Source: Chromatiaceae bacterium (lineage in GTDB: Bacteria; Pseudomonadota; Gammaproteobacteria; Chromatiales; Chromatiaceae). From it: a stretch of 64,000 nt of DNA. The position numbers and the translations under genes were made by a program. Of this stretch, positions 18,474-29,629 are shown piece after piece. Position 1 is the stretch's first letter; each line of letters opens with the position of its first letter. Under the pieces are notes generated by a model that saw nothing but the letters and a program-made list of their open reading frames with translations, was not told the DNA's origin and made no database searches. The stretch spans positions 1-64,000 of the forward strand of contig JAJDNF010000036.1 in the NCBI GenBank assembly GCA_022340805.1, read 5' to 3'.

Positions 18474-19424
18474 TCAGGACAGCGCCGCGACGAAATCGTC
18501 GGTCGCCTCGACCAGGCGACGGCGCGTGTCGGGCTCGGCGGCCGAATGCCCGGCACCCGCAATGATCGACAACTCGCTGCCCGTCCAGGCGTGGTGCAGC
18601 TCCCAGGCGTTCTCGAGCGGACAGATCGCATCGTAGCGACCATGCACGATCACGCCGGGGATGCCGGCCAGCCGGCCAGCATCTTCGAGCAACTGGTTGG
18701 GGCGCAGGAAGCTCTGGTGCATGAAATAGTGGCACTCGATCCGCGCCATGCTCAGCGCCACGTGCGGCTGGGCGAAGTGCGCGGCAACGCGCTCGTCCGG
18801 CAGCAGGGTCGCGGTGCGTCCCTCCCACACCGACCAGGCCTTGGCCGCGGCCAGACGACGCAGTTCATCGGAACCGGTCAGCAGCCGATGATAGGCGCCC
18901 AGCATGTCATCACGTTCGGCGGGATCGATCGGACTGACGAAATCTTCCCAGTAATCGGGGAACAACTGGCTGGCGCCGTGCTGGTAGAACCAGGCGATCT
19001 CGTGCGGCCGACACAGAAAGATGCCGCGTAGCACCAGCGCGCTGACCCGCTCGGGGTGGGTCTGCGCATAGGCCAGCGCGAGCGTCGAGCCCCAGGAACC
19101 CCCGAATACCAGCCAGCGATCGATCCCGAGATGCTCGCGGATTCGCTCGATGTCGGCGACCAGGTCCCAGGTCGTGTTGTTACGCAGCTCGGCATGCGGG
19201 GTCGAACGACCGGCACCACGCTGATCGAACAGCACGACGCGGTAGCGCTCGGGATCGAAGAAGCGCCGGTGATACGGCTCGCAGCCGGCTCCAGGGCCGC
19301 CGTGCAGGAACACGGCAGGCAATCCCTCGGGATTGCCGACCTGTTCCAGGTACAGCGAATGAATGTCGTCGACGGCCAGGTGCTCCGCCCGGTAGGGGCG
19401 GATCTCGGGATACAGGTCTTTCAT
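18474..19424 (-). CDS. pip: Prolyl aminopeptidase (proline iminopeptidase)
   Basis: A 316-residue alpha/beta hydrolase of peptidase family S33. The oxyanion segment is VFLHGGPGAGC, the nucleophile Ser lies in VFGGSWGSTLAL, the Asp in VHGRYDAICP, and the His in IAGAGHSAAE. It removes N-terminal Pro from peptides. The ATG at 19424 gives the family-like MKDLYPEIRPY start; the ATG at 19445 is the alternative. It ends one base after the HDOD stop, converging with it. Confidence 0.93.
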   Translation of the reverse strand: MKDLYPEIRPYRAEHLAVDDIHSLYLEQVGNPEGLPAVFLHGGPGAGCEPYHRRFFDPERYRVVLFDQRGAGRSTPHAELRNNTTWDLVADIERIREHLGIDRWLVFGGSWGSTLALAYAQTHPERVSALVLRGIFLCRPHEIAWFYQHGASQLFPDYWEDFVSPIDPAERDDMLGAYHRLLTGSDELRRLAAAKAWSVWEGRTATLLPDERVAAHFAQPHVALSMARIECHYFMHQSFLRPNQLLEDAGRLAGIPGVIVHGRYDAICPLENAWELHHAWTGSELSIIAGAGHSAAEPDTRRRLVEATDDFVAALS

Positions 19425-19473
19425 AGGCTCGAAGTCTAGCGCCATTGCCGACGCAGGTCGCGCGCCGACCCGG

Positions 19474-21285
<1,812 letters not shown>

Positions 21286-21370
21286 CGGGATTCACCAGAC
21301 TGCTAAGTGGGAAAAGGCGCGAGATTATACCCGTGTAGCGGGCGCAGCGATATCTCGTCACCACCGCGAT

Positions 21371-21949
21371 TCAGTCCGCGGCCGGATCCGCGGCCTGTTT
21401 CGCCCGCATCCGCTCGAGCAGCAGGCCTGCATCCAGATTGCCGTTGGCTGCAGCGCGTTCGAGCCAGACCATCGCCTGCGCGTGGTCGGCGCTGGTGCCG
21501 ATACCCTCGGCCAGCATCACACCAGCCAGAAACTGGGCGCTCGGCAGACCCTGCCCGGCCGCCTTCAGCATCCAGCCGAGCGCCTCCGCATCGTTGCGGG
21601 TCGCGCCGTTGCCGCTCACCAGGCAGTGCGCCAGATTGAATTGCGCCTCAGCCAGGCCGGCCTCGGCCGCGTGCCGGTACCAGGCCACCGCACGTACCGG
21701 ATCGAGCGGGAATCCGCCCATCCCATGATCGAACCCCGAGCCGACATTCAGCTGCGCCCAGGCATCACCGGCCTGCGCAGCGCGCAGCAGGTCCGCTGCG
21801 GCGGGCACGCCCGCGGGGTCCGCCGCGGGCGCTGTCTCCGCCAACCCCGGCCCGGCCGCCAGGCAAGCGGCAAGGAGCAGCCCGGTGCAGCGGTTGCTGG
21901 GTCGGAAGGCCGCGTTGAAAACTGTGGATAACTTTGTGGATTGTTTCAC
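21371..21949 (-). CDS. Secreted Sel1-like repeat protein
   Basis: About 192 residues. A signal peptide (CTGLLLAACLAAGPGLAET) is followed by Sel1/TPR-like repeats: WAQLNVGSGFDHGMGGFPLD, AVAWYRHAAEAGLAEAQFNL, ALGWMLKAAGQGLPSAQFLA, and MVWLERAAANGNLDAGLLL. Such repeats mediate protein contacts. The start is uncertain: the GTG at 21949 places the signal peptide best, while the ATG at 22021 would add 24 residues. Neither has a clear ribosome site. Role unknown. Confidence 0.75.
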   Translation of the reverse strand: MKQSTKLSTVFNAAFRPSNRCTGLLLAACLAAGPGLAETAPAADPAGVPAAADLLRAAQAGDAWAQLNVGSGFDHGMGGFPLDPVRAVAWYRHAAEAGLAEAQFNLAHCLVSGNGATRNDAEALGWMLKAAGQGLPSAQFLAGVMLAEGIGTSADHAQAMVWLERAAANGNLDAGLLLERMRAKQAADPAAD

Positions 21950-22157
21950 CGGCCGCGCGCCCGTGGTAGCCCGCAGCCATTTAGGACGCCTAAACCGGCA
22001 AATTAACACCTTGTTTTTCATAATCTTAACTGCAGCTCCTGCGATTCGTCGGCGAATTGACGCGGATAGCGGCAAAAAGCCCCGTGCGTCAGGTGTGAAT
22101 AAATGTGCCGGCGCATGCTCCAATCCGCGCTGCCAATCTGCCCAGCGGTGAGAATCC

Positions 22158-22556
22158 ATGACCCAAGCAATCGTCGACACCTGGCTAGCCCGTTTCGTCA
22201 ACTCCGCGCTCGCGCATGACCTGGACGCACACATGGCCATGATAGCGCCCGATGTGCTGGTATTCGGCGTACCCGGCTTCGAAACCCTGGAATTTGCCGA
22301 CTGGTACCGTCAGTGCGAGCACGAGTTCCCTCAGGGACTACTCACCGGGCTGACATACGACCGGCTCAAGATCCGCACCGCCGCCCAGGATCACGTCCTG
22401 TTCAAGGCGTTGGAGACCAGCCGCACCCGGGATGGCAACAGCACGCGGCAGGCGGTCGAGATGCTGATTCGGCATGACGCGGGCAGCGCGACCTGGAAAT
22501 TGAAACAGATGCGCCTGCTGCCCGAGGACGAAGCGCGGCGCGACGGACTGATCTGA
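22158..22556 (+). CDS. NTF2-like (SnoaL-type) protein
   Basis: A 132-residue protein with the cone-shaped NTF2-like pattern: an N-terminal helix (VDTWLARFVNSALAHDLDAH), a conserved MIAPDVLVFGVPG strand, then LKIRTAAQDHVLFKALETSR and a C-terminal strand WKLKQMRLL. The fold houses varied enzymes and binding proteins; no specific active site is recognised. It lies between divergent and convergent neighbours and appears to be a single-gene unit. Confidence 0.7.
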   Translation: MTQAIVDTWLARFVNSALAHDLDAHMAMIAPDVLVFGVPGFETLEFADWYRQCEHEFPQGLLTGLTYDRLKIRTAAQDHVLFKALETSRTRDGNSTRQAVEMLIRHDAGSATWKLKQMRLLPEDEARRDGLI

Positions 22557-22579
22557 TCCGCGCGGCGACGGCGGACGGT

Positions 22580-24706
22580 TCAGCTGGTTCGGAAGCGGCC
22601 TATCAGGCCCTGCAGCCTGGTCGCCACCGCGGTCAGTTCGCTGGTCGAGGACTCGAGATCGTGGGCACCCTGACTGGTCTGCTCGGCGATCTCGCTGATC
22701 GCCACCATGGTCCGATTGATCTCGTCCACGCTGCGGCTCTGCTCGACCGCGGCCCCGGCGATACTCCCCGAGGTGTGCGAGATGGTCGCGATGCTGGCGG
22801 TGATCTCCTCGAGGCTTTGCCGGGTCTCGTCGGCGTGCTGCACGGTATCGCGTGCCTGGCCACGCCCGGCGTCCATCACGCTGACCGCATGCCTTGAGGC
22901 CTGTTGCAGACGCTCGATCATGCCCTGGATCTCCTCAGTGGATTCCTGGGTCCGGCTTGCCAGGCTGCGCACCTCGTCGGCCACCACTGCGAAACCGCGT
23001 CCCTGCTCGCCGGCGCGAGCGGCCTCGATGGCCGCGTTCAGGGCCAGCAGGTTGGTCTGCTCGGCGATGCCACGGATCACGTCGAGGACGCCGCCGATGC
23101 GTTCACTGTCCTGCTCGAGTTCGTGTATTACCGTTGCCGCCTGCTCGACTTCCGCGGCCAGGCGGGTGATCTGCGACTGCGTCTTGGTCAACACTGACTG
23201 GCCCCGCTCGGCCGACTGCTGGGCCGAACTCGCGGCCTGCGCACCGGTCTGGGCCATGCCTTGCACCTCGTGCGCAGCGCTCAGCATCTGGGTGGTAGCG
23301 GCGGCAACGCGCTCGGTTTCCTCGCGCTGGCGCTGCGTCCCGGCACTCGCCTGCTGACTGACCGTGGTCATCTGGCTGGCCGCGCTGCTCACCCGGCCCG
23401 CGGTCTCCGACACCTCGCTGATGGTACGCCGGACCTTGGCCAGGAAATTGTTGAAGGCCTCCGCCAGGCGCGCCAGCTCATCACCGCCCTTGAGTTGGAG
23501 TTCACGGGTCAGGTCGCCGTCACCGCTGGCAATCTCCTGCATGGCCGAAACGGCCGTATTGAGCTTGTTGCTGATTCTGCTGCTGCTCCACCAGGCGACC
23601 AGCGTACCGGTCACCAGGCCGGCAAGCAGCAGGACCCACACCAGACCGCGCGTCGCCGCGGCGGAATCGGCCAGCTCGACACTCTGCGTGCGGATCTGGT
23701 CACGCAGGCCCGCGACCAGCGCGTGCGCCTTCTGCGACAGGCCGGCTACCAGTGGCCCGATCTCGGTGCGCACCAGGTACACGTCCGTGTACGCCTGTTC
23801 ACCGCCGTGCACATCGAAGATCTTGTGCAGCGCCTCGATATAGGCGCCGCGTGCGCTGGTGAGCCGCTCGATCGCGTCGGCCTGCTCGAAGGTCAGGCGA
23901 TCTTCGACCGCCGCCGCCTGCAGGCGGTCGAGCGCCAGCTGGTTCTGCTGTAGATAGAGTTCGGTGTTCTCGCGTAGCGCATTGTCACGAAAAGCCAGAA
24001 ACCCGCGCATGCCGTTGATCACCTGACCCCAGGTGTAGCGCAGGTCCTGGATCGCGCCGAGTACACCGATACGCGCCTGAAGCCGGCCAATGGCCTCGCT
24101 GTCGACGACCGCGGTCAGGCTCCCGTATTCGTCGCGCGGTGCCGAGGCCAGCGCATTCAGATCGGCAATGATCTCTTCCTGTGCCTCCTGCTCCGAGGTC
24201 AGCATCTCTCCCATCGCCTGCAGGATCTCCATGTGGCGCGGGTTCAGGAATTGCTCGGCCAGCGACATGGCCGGCATGTTCTTGGCGCTCGAAGCGGTCA
24301 GTTCGAGGATCCGCGGCTCGTGGGCGGAGAATTTCTCGACCCCGTCAGCGATCGCCGCAAAGGTCACGATCGACGCCGGGTCGCCGAGTTTCTGCAGCGC
24401 CTCGCGCGCGGTCGCCAGTGCAGTCGACAACTCACGATTGTCGTGCTGGTACTGGTCGCGGTGCGCCGCCTCGCCGCTCTTGAGATAGAAGCCCATCGAG
24501 GCCGCGGACCTGTGCACCTGGTTTTCCAGTTCCATCACCGCGAGCACCGCCGGCTGTATGCGCTCTACGACCCCGCGCGCGTTGTGCTCGGTTCGCGATG
24601 CCCCGCGCAGCCCGGCAAGCGAGACAGCCAACAGGACCAGCAGCACTATGCCGAATGCCGCGCGCAGTTTCTGCTTGATGGACCAGGCGTCCAGGAGACC
24701 GTTCAT
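22580..24706 (-). CDS. Methyl-accepting chemotaxis protein
   Basis: A 708-residue chemoreceptor. Membrane segments at about 16-33 and 354-373 enclose a large, mostly helical sensor region of about 320 residues. HAMP follows (about 374-430), then a long signalling coiled coil with the hairpin tip [20 protein letters not shown] and [15 protein letters not shown]. There is no C-terminal CheR-tethering pentapeptide; it ends IGRFRTS. No chemotaxis operon adjoins it. The ligand is unknown. Confidence 0.95.
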   Translation of the reverse strand: MNGLLDAWSIKQKLRAAFGIVLLVLLAVSLAGLRGASRTEHNARGVVERIQPAVLAVMELENQVHRSAASMGFYLKSGEAAHRDQYQHDNRELSTALATAREALQKLGDPASIVTFAAIADGVEKFSAHEPRILELTASSAKNMPAMSLAEQFLNPRHMEILQAMGEMLTSEQEAQEEIIADLNALASAPRDEYGSLTAVVDSEAIGRLQARIGVLGAIQDLRYTWGQVINGMRGFLAFRDNALRENTELYLQQNQLALDRLQAAAVEDRLTFEQADAIERLTSARGAYIEALHKIFDVHGGEQAYTDVYLVRTEIGPLVAGLSQKAHALVAGLRDQIRTQSVELADSAAATRGLVWVLLLAGLVTGTLVAWWSSSRISNKLNTAVSAMQEIASGDGDLTRELQLKGGDELARLAEAFNNFLAKVRRTISEVSETAGRVSSAASQMTTVSQQASAGTQRQREETERVAAATTQMLSAAHEVQGMAQTGAQAASSAQQSAERGQSVLTKTQSQITRLAAEVEQAATVIHELEQDSERIGGVLDVIRGIAEQTNLLALNAAIEAARAGEQGRGFAVVADEVRSLASRTQESTEEIQGMIERLQQASRHAVSVMDAGRGQARDTVQHADETRQSLEEITASIATISHTSGSIAGAAVEQSRSVDEINRTMVAISEIAEQTSQGAHDLESSTSELTAVATRLQGLIGRFRTS

Positions 24707-24806
24707 CGCTCTACCATCCCACTCTCTCTAAGGCAGGGCCCTGACGAGCCCTGTGGGAGGTTAGCGACCGACCCTGGCGGGCCTTAAGAACGCGGACTAA
24801 CCTGGA

Positions 24807-25238
24807 TCAAGTACCGCTGGGGCGGTAACCCATCGACTGAGACCCGGTCAGGTCCCAGGAGAAGGTGCAATCCAGCTCGGACAGTACCGCGATCATCCCG
24901 GTCTCGCCGTCGCGCAGGATGATCGACAGCGGCGAGCGACGACCGAAGCGCCGGTGGCCCTGGCGCACCCAGCGTCCCGACATGCGTGGATTCAGCGGAT
25001 AGGTGGTGCGCAGCGCATCGGCGATGCGCAACAGATAGCCGGCACGGCGCAGGGTCTCCGGGTCGTCTGGCAGCACATCGCTGCCCTCGCGGAATTTGTT
25101 TAGCGCCCGCGCGCGGACGTTTTCCGGCAGACACAGGACGCCCTGGATCTCGCGGGTTTCCAGCTCCCACGCATCCAGGAGCCCCATCACCGCCCGGGTG
25201 ATCTCGCCAAGCGCCTGTTTTTGCTCTATTTCACTCAT
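24807..25238 (-). CDS. ParS/MbcA/Xre-type antitoxin-like protein, no toxin beside it
   Basis: A 143-residue protein whose C-terminal half looks like the toxin-binding domain of ParS/MbcA/Xre antitoxins: LRIADALRTTYPLNPRMSGR, then HRRFGRRSPLSIILRDGETG, matching the family's F-G-x-R-S/T-P-L core. The N-terminal half has the helical KQALGEITRAVMGLLDAWEL. I chose ATG 25238, which has GGAG at good spacing. The usual RES-domain partner is absent on either side. It may be a solitary regulator. Confidence 0.6.
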   Translation of the reverse strand: MSEIEQKQALGEITRAVMGLLDAWELETREIQGVLCLPENVRARALNKFREGSDVLPDDPETLRRAGYLLRIADALRTTYPLNPRMSGRWVRQGHRRFGRRSPLSIILRDGETGMIAVLSELDCTFSWDLTGSQSMGYRPSGT

Positions 25239-25402
25239 TGTCACTACTCCGGCAAGGGCCGCTCGCGACCGTCGCTGCCAAGGGGTTTGGGGACGCCGAA
25301 ACCACGTAATTTAGTCGGATATTAGCACCAACTGCCGGGATACCTTAACCCCGCGCCCGTCAAGGGTGAACGCCGCGCGCCAGCAGGCCCCGGCCGTCCA
25401 GC

Positions 25403-25846
25403 TCAGGCAGAGAACAGGCGCCGCCACCAGCGCCGACGGCCGGCCGGTTGGCGCGCCGCCTCGAGATCTACCGGTGCCACACGGCTCAGCACCCAGCCAG
25501 GCAGCGGCGGGTTATTGCTGTAGCCGCAGGAGACGCCGAGATTGTGCGGATCGTAGACCTTGATCATCGCCGGCTCGCGCGGATTGTCGGCATACACGAT
25601 CCCACAGTAATCGTGCTCATGCTCGCGTCGCAGCAGCTGGTCGATCTCGTCGACGAAGCGCAGTAGTTCCCGTTCACTCGCCACCTCGCCGGGCGGTGGC
25701 TCGCCCACTGCGTAAACGAACCAGCCGGCCGGTGCGGCACGCACCCTTTCCCACAGCGCGTCCAGCTGCGGCCAGCGCAGGGCCGAGGTGAAGCTGCCGC
25801 GAAAGGCTGTCATGTAGGGATTGTCGGCGGAATCGGTATCTGTCAC
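25403..25846 (-). CDS. Conserved-looking hypothetical protein
   Basis: A 147-residue protein that I do not recognise. It looks soluble and globular, with WPQLDALWERVRAAPAGWFV and YAVGEPPPGE near the front, LLRREHEHDYCGIVY, and a well-formed KVYDPHNLGVSCGYSNNPPL segment. It ends in a basic tail (RRRWWRRLF). The start is GTG. It is 164 bases upstream of the antitoxin-like gene in the same direction, but it does not look like a RES toxin. Confidence 0.65.
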   Translation of the reverse strand: MTDTDSADNPYMTAFRGSFTSALRWPQLDALWERVRAAPAGWFVYAVGEPPPGEVASERELLRFVDEIDQLLRREHEHDYCGIVYADNPREPAMIKVYDPHNLGVSCGYSNNPPLPGWVLSRVAPVDLEAARQPAGRRRWWRRLFSA

Positions 25847-25950
25847 GAGAGGCCCTGCCGCGCGCGGCTGTTAAGCGCCGATAAGATGCCAGCATATCGC
25901 CTGCAACGCTATACTTGCGCGCCTTACATCCACGTCCACGCGAGCGAGCC

Positions 25951-26835
25951 ATGAGCGCCCTATACCACTCTGAGATTTCTGGACTGCGACTCATCAACCG
26001 TGGCAAGGTCCGCGACGTGTACGAGATCGACCGGGACCACCTGCTGATCGTCACCACAGATCGCCTGTCCGCATTCGACGTCGTGCTGCCACAGCCGATC
26101 CCCGGCAAGGGCGAGGTACTGACTCGGGTGGCGAGTTTCTGGTTCGGCCGCACACGCGACATCATCCCCAATCACCTCAGCGAGCTGCCACTCGACCAGG
26201 TCGTCACCGACCCGGCCGAACGGGCCGCGCTCGGCGACCGCGCGATGGTGGTCAAGCGGCTCAAGCCGCTGCCGGTAGAGGCGATCGTGCGTGGCTATCT
26301 GATCGGCTCGGGCTGGAGGGACTACCAGGCCAGCGGAGCTGTCTGCGGCATCAGCCTGCCGCGTGGACTACGCATGGCCGACAGGCTGCCGCAGCCGATC
26401 TTCACGCCCTCGACCAAGGCCGGGCTCGGCGATCATGACGAGAACATCGATTTCGAACGCACTGTGCAACTGCTCGGGGCGGAGCTGGCCGCCCAGGTGC
26501 GCGATGCCAGCGTACGCATCTACAGCGAATGCGCCGCGTATGCGCTGGAACGCGGCATCATCATCGCCGACACCAAGTTCGAATTCGGACTGGACGATGC
26601 CGGCACCCTGCACCTCATCGATGAGGTGCTGACGCCGGACTCGTCGCGCTTCTGGCCTGTCGACCAGTACCAGCCGGGCTCCAGCCCACCGAGCTTCGAC
26701 AAGCAGTACCTGCGCGACTACCTCGAGACGCTCGACTGGGACAAGACGCCGCCGGGTCCGATGCTGCCGCAAGAGGTGATCGAGCGGACTGCCGAGAAGT
26801 ACCGCGAGGCCGAGGCCAGGCTGACCGGCCGCTAG
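25951..26835 (+). CDS. purC: SAICAR synthase
   Basis: A 294-residue phosphoribosylaminoimidazole-succinocarboxamide synthase (purine pathway, CAIR plus Asp plus ATP). Markers are [47 protein letters not shown], and [13 protein letters not shown] with [14 protein letters not shown]. It is the longer PurC form, close to yeast Ade1 in length. The ATG at 25951 gives the family start. Confidence 0.97.
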   Translation: MSALYHSEISGLRLINRGKVRDVYEIDRDHLLIVTTDRLSAFDVVLPQPIPGKGEVLTRVASFWFGRTRDIIPNHLSELPLDQVVTDPAERAALGDRAMVVKRLKPLPVEAIVRGYLIGSGWRDYQASGAVCGISLPRGLRMADRLPQPIFTPSTKAGLGDHDENIDFERTVQLLGAELAAQVRDASVRIYSECAAYALERGIIIADTKFEFGLDDAGTLHLIDEVLTPDSSRFWPVDQYQPGSSPPSFDKQYLRDYLETLDWDKTPPGPMLPQEVIERTAEKYREAEARLTGR

Positions 26836-26875
26836 GCGGGTGACTGCCGCCTGCTGACCACCTCGATACCAAACC

Positions 26876-27124
26876 ATGAGCACACCCCGCATCACCCTGT
26901 ACAGCACCCGCAACTGCCCGCACTGCCGGCGCGTGAAACAATACCTGCAGCAGCGCGGGCTGCGTTTCCAGGAACTCGACGTAGAGCACAATGCGCGCGC
27001 TCGCAAGGCCTTCGCGCGAATGGGGGCACGTGCAGTGCCGGTGACCATGATCGGCGACCAACGCATCGACGGCTTCGACCGCCAGCGCATGGATGCGCTG
27101 CTGCGCGGGACTGGCAGCGCTTGA
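26876..27124 (+). CDS. Glutaredoxin family protein
   Basis: An 82-residue thioredoxin-fold protein. The redox motif C-P-H-C is at about 14-17 (STRNCPHCRRVKQYL), and the cis-Pro loop is AVPVTMIGDQRIDGF. It probably reduces disulfides or mixed disulfides using glutathione. Its stop overlaps the TTG start of srkA by 4 bases, so they are coupled. purC lies 40 bases upstream. Confidence 0.88.
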   Translation: MSTPRITLYSTRNCPHCRRVKQYLQQRGLRFQELDVEHNARARKAFARMGARAVPVTMIGDQRIDGFDRQRMDALLRGTGSA

Positions 27125-28098
27125 CGCCTCCCTACGAACGCCTCACGCCCGACCTGATCCTGGATGCCGTTGCCCGCACCGGCCTGATGCCGGACGGGCA
27201 TCTGCTGGCACTGAACAGCTACGAAAACAGGGTGTTTCAGGTCGGCCTGGACGATCAGTCGCCTATGGTCGCCAAGTTCTACCGTCCGGCCCGCTGGAGC
27301 GACGCGGCGATCCTCGAAGAACACCGCTTCGCGATCGAGCTGGCGGCGCAGGAGATTCCGGTGGTCGCACCCTGGCGGGCCACCGATGGCTCGACCCTGT
27401 TTCACCACGAAGGCTTCCGCTTCACCCTGTTCCCACGGCGCGGTGGTCGCGCCCCCGAGGCCGGCGACCTCGACCAGCTGGAATGGATCGGTCGTTTCGT
27501 CGGCCGCATTCACCTGGCGGGCCAGGCCCGTCTGTTCAGTCACCGGCCGACGTTGGCGCCCGCCAGCATGGGCTGGACAGCGCGCGACGACGTCATGCGC
27601 AGCCCGCTGTTGCCGGCACACGAGCATGACGCCTATGCGCAGGTCAGCGAGCGGCTGCTGCGCGAGATCGAGCGGCGATTCTCCGCGGTCGAGGCCAAAC
27701 CCATCCGCCTGCATGGCGACTGCCATCACGGCAATATCCTGTGGACCGACCAGGGCCCGCACTTTGTAGACCTGGACGACTGCCGCAATGGCCCGGCCGT
27801 ACAGGACCTGTGGATGCTGCTGCATGGCGACCGTACCGAGCGCACCGTGCAGTTGAGTGCGATGCTCGATGGCTACAGCCTGTTTCACGAATTCGAACCG
27901 CGCGAACTTGCCCTGATCGAGCCGCTACGCGGCCTGCGCATGATCCATTACAGCGGCTGGTTGGCGAAACGCTGGGGCGACCCGGCGTTCCCGGTGGCGT
28001 TCGCGTGGGCGGCTGAGGGCCATTACTGGTCACAGCACGTCCAGGATCTGCTGCATCAGCTGGAGGTCCTGGATGAACCCCCACTGCGCCTGTATTGA
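27121..28098 (+). CDS. srkA: Stress response kinase A (YihE/RdoA family)
   Basis: A 325-residue protein kinase-like fold. The front holds LALNSYENRVFQVGLDD and the ATP Lys in MVAKFYRPARW. The catalytic loop is LHGDCHHGNILW, and the metal Asp is in FVDLDDCRNGP. In E. coli SrkA limits stress-linked toxicity downstream of Cpx, and it lies next to dsbA. Here a glutaredoxin gene occupies that place, joined by a TTG/TGA overlap, which again suggests a redox-stress link. Confidence 0.93.
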   Translation: MTPPYERLTPDLILDAVARTGLMPDGHLLALNSYENRVFQVGLDDQSPMVAKFYRPARWSDAAILEEHRFAIELAAQEIPVVAPWRATDGSTLFHHEGFRFTLFPRRGGRAPEAGDLDQLEWIGRFVGRIHLAGQARLFSHRPTLAPASMGWTARDDVMRSPLLPAHEHDAYAQVSERLLREIERRFSAVEAKPIRLHGDCHHGNILWTDQGPHFVDLDDCRNGPAVQDLWMLLHGDRTERTVQLSAMLDGYSLFHEFEPRELALIEPLRGLRMIHYSGWLAKRWGDPAFPVAFAWAAEGHYWSQHVQDLLHQLEVLDEPPLRLY

Positions 28099-28107
28099 TC
28101 GTCGCGG

Positions 28108-28500
28108 TCAGCCGACCACGCGTCGCCAGTAGGTTGAACGCCAGTAGTACAACACGGTCGTGTCTTCGTACGGGTAGGAATCAGCATATTTCTGGCCGCG
28201 CTGCGGCTCTTCGATATTATCGCGGGCGACATCGATCGGACGCCATTGTTCGTCACGCGGCTCGCCCTCGAACGCCGTGCGGGTCTGTCCGACCTTGCGG
28301 CGTTCCGCGGACCCCAGCCTGGCGTAGTTGCGCTGCGCCTCGACCAGGCTGACGTGGTTGGCGCTGCCAGGCATGGTCGGGAAGCGCAGCTGGTCCAGGC
28401 TGTCCTCCCAGCCACAGATCGGACATAGCTGGTTGAACCCGGGCTGGTAATCGAACACCCGGTGACCGCAACAGGGACAGGGAAACTTGTTGGAATACAC
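28108..28500 (-). CDS. CPCC family cysteine-rich protein
   Basis: A 130-residue protein with a zinc-ribbon-like front: CPCCGHRVFDY then LCPICGWEDS (Cys pairs about 8-11 and 26-29). This is the CPCC domain signature, usually ending in W-E-D. The remainder (RNYARLGSAERR, a Tyr-rich end) is as in longer members. I chose GTG 28500 because GGGAG lies just upstream and the Cys domain begins close after. Function of the family is unknown; metal binding is likely. Confidence 0.75.
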   Translation of the reverse strand: MYSNKFPCPCCGHRVFDYQPGFNQLCPICGWEDSLDQLRFPTMPGSANHVSLVEAQRNYARLGSAERRKVGQTRTAFEGEPRDEQWRPIDVARDNIEEPQRGQKYADSYPYEDTTVLYYWRSTYWRRVVG

Positions 28501-28630
28501 GAACTCTCCCGATGATCTCACCTTCCCACTATACAATCATCGCCGGCGGCGGGTTCTCAAGGCGCCGTGGTGACACACAGCCACGTCGCAAGAGCGGTTA
28601 CAATCGCCGCTAACCTGGAGGGGCAGGACA

Positions 28631-29482
28631 GTGCACGACTCACCTCAGATTACACCAAGGATCATGGTGACCACCGATTTCAGCATCGAGAGTGAGCGCG
28701 CGTTCTACCATGCACTCGCCTTCGCGGTCCGGCATCAGGCCCGCCTGACCCTGCTGCACACGGGCTCCGAGAGTCGCGATGCGGTCCCCTGGGAGCTTTT
28801 TCCCGGCGTACGCGACACCCTGGCCCGCTGGGGCCTGCTGGAAGCCGACGCACCACGCTCCGCGGTAGCCGAGCAGCTGAGGCTCGGCGTCGCCAAGATG
28901 GCGATGCGCGACGACGACCCACGCCAGGGCATTACCGACTACCTGCGCAAGCACCCAACGGATCTGCTGGTGATGGCCACCGAGGGACGTACCGGCCTGG
29001 CACGGCTGTTCAACTCCTCGGTGGCCGACACGGTCAGCTACACGACCAAGAGCCATACCTTGATGCTGCCCAAGCATGCGCCCGGTTTCATCGATCCCAA
29101 GACCGGCAGATCGAGCCTGCAGCGCGTGCTCTGTGCCCTGGATGCGGAGACGGATCCGCGACCGGCATTGAGCTATCTCGGGGAGTGGCTGGACATCCTC
29201 AGCGGTGACAACACCGTGGAGGTCCTGGTACTGCATACCGGCGAACCAGATCGCGGGCCCGAATTGCTGCTGCCGCAGCATCCGAATCAGGTGTGGCGCG
29301 AGGAAACAGCTGCAGGCGAGCCGCTGGCTGCGATCTGTGCGGCGGCACGTGCACTGAATGCCGGATTGGTGGCAGTCTCTGCGCGCAGCCCACTGCGCCT
29401 GATCGCGCGGATGCGCGGCAGCCTTAGCGACAAGATCATGCGCGAGCTCGGCCTGCCGCTGCTGTCGATCCCGCCGTTCTGA
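28631..29482 (+). CDS. Tandem universal stress protein
   Basis: A 283-residue protein with two Usp-like halves. The first (about 8-148) starts RIMVTTDFSIESERAFYHAL and ends with DLLVMATEGRTGLARLFNSS (the G-x-x-G-x-phosphate region) and VADTVSYTTKSHTLMLP. The second (about 160-283) is shorter and more divergent (LQRVLCALDAETDPRPALSY). It uses a GTG start with a strong GGAGGGGC site. It probably binds nucleotide in the first half. Confidence 0.85.
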   Translation: MHDSPQITPRIMVTTDFSIESERAFYHALAFAVRHQARLTLLHTGSESRDAVPWELFPGVRDTLARWGLLEADAPRSAVAEQLRLGVAKMAMRDDDPRQGITDYLRKHPTDLLVMATEGRTGLARLFNSSVADTVSYTTKSHTLMLPKHAPGFIDPKTGRSSLQRVLCALDAETDPRPALSYLGEWLDILSGDNTVEVLVLHTGEPDRGPELLLPQHPNQVWREETAAGEPLAAICAAARALNAGLVAVSARSPLRLIARMRGSLSDKIMRELGLPLLSIPPF

Positions 29483-29584
29483 CCGAAGCCATTGCGTCAC
29501 GGCCACGCGCGCCGGTCACGGGCCGGGAACCGGCATTGTGGGCGACTGTGGCCACTGGCCGAACAGCGACACGGGTCGGCAACG

Positions 29585-29608
29585 AAAAAGGGCGCCGCAG
29601 CGCCCTTT
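29585..29608 (-). terminator. Rho-independent terminator after fba
   Basis: Perfect stem GCGCCC/GGGCGC extended by AAA/TTT, with a 4-base loop (29587-29595 pairs with 29600-29608). Read leftward it ends in a run of five T. It lies 21 bases after the fba stop and should end the tkt-gap-pgk-pyk-fba transcript. Confidence 0.85.
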
Positions 29609-29629
29609 CTCTGGCTCATGCCGGGTGAC

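Noticed and set aside
25403-25846. RES-type toxin partner for the antitoxin-like gene
   Set aside because: The protein lacks the Arg-Glu-Ser style pattern and is not RES-like in sequence.
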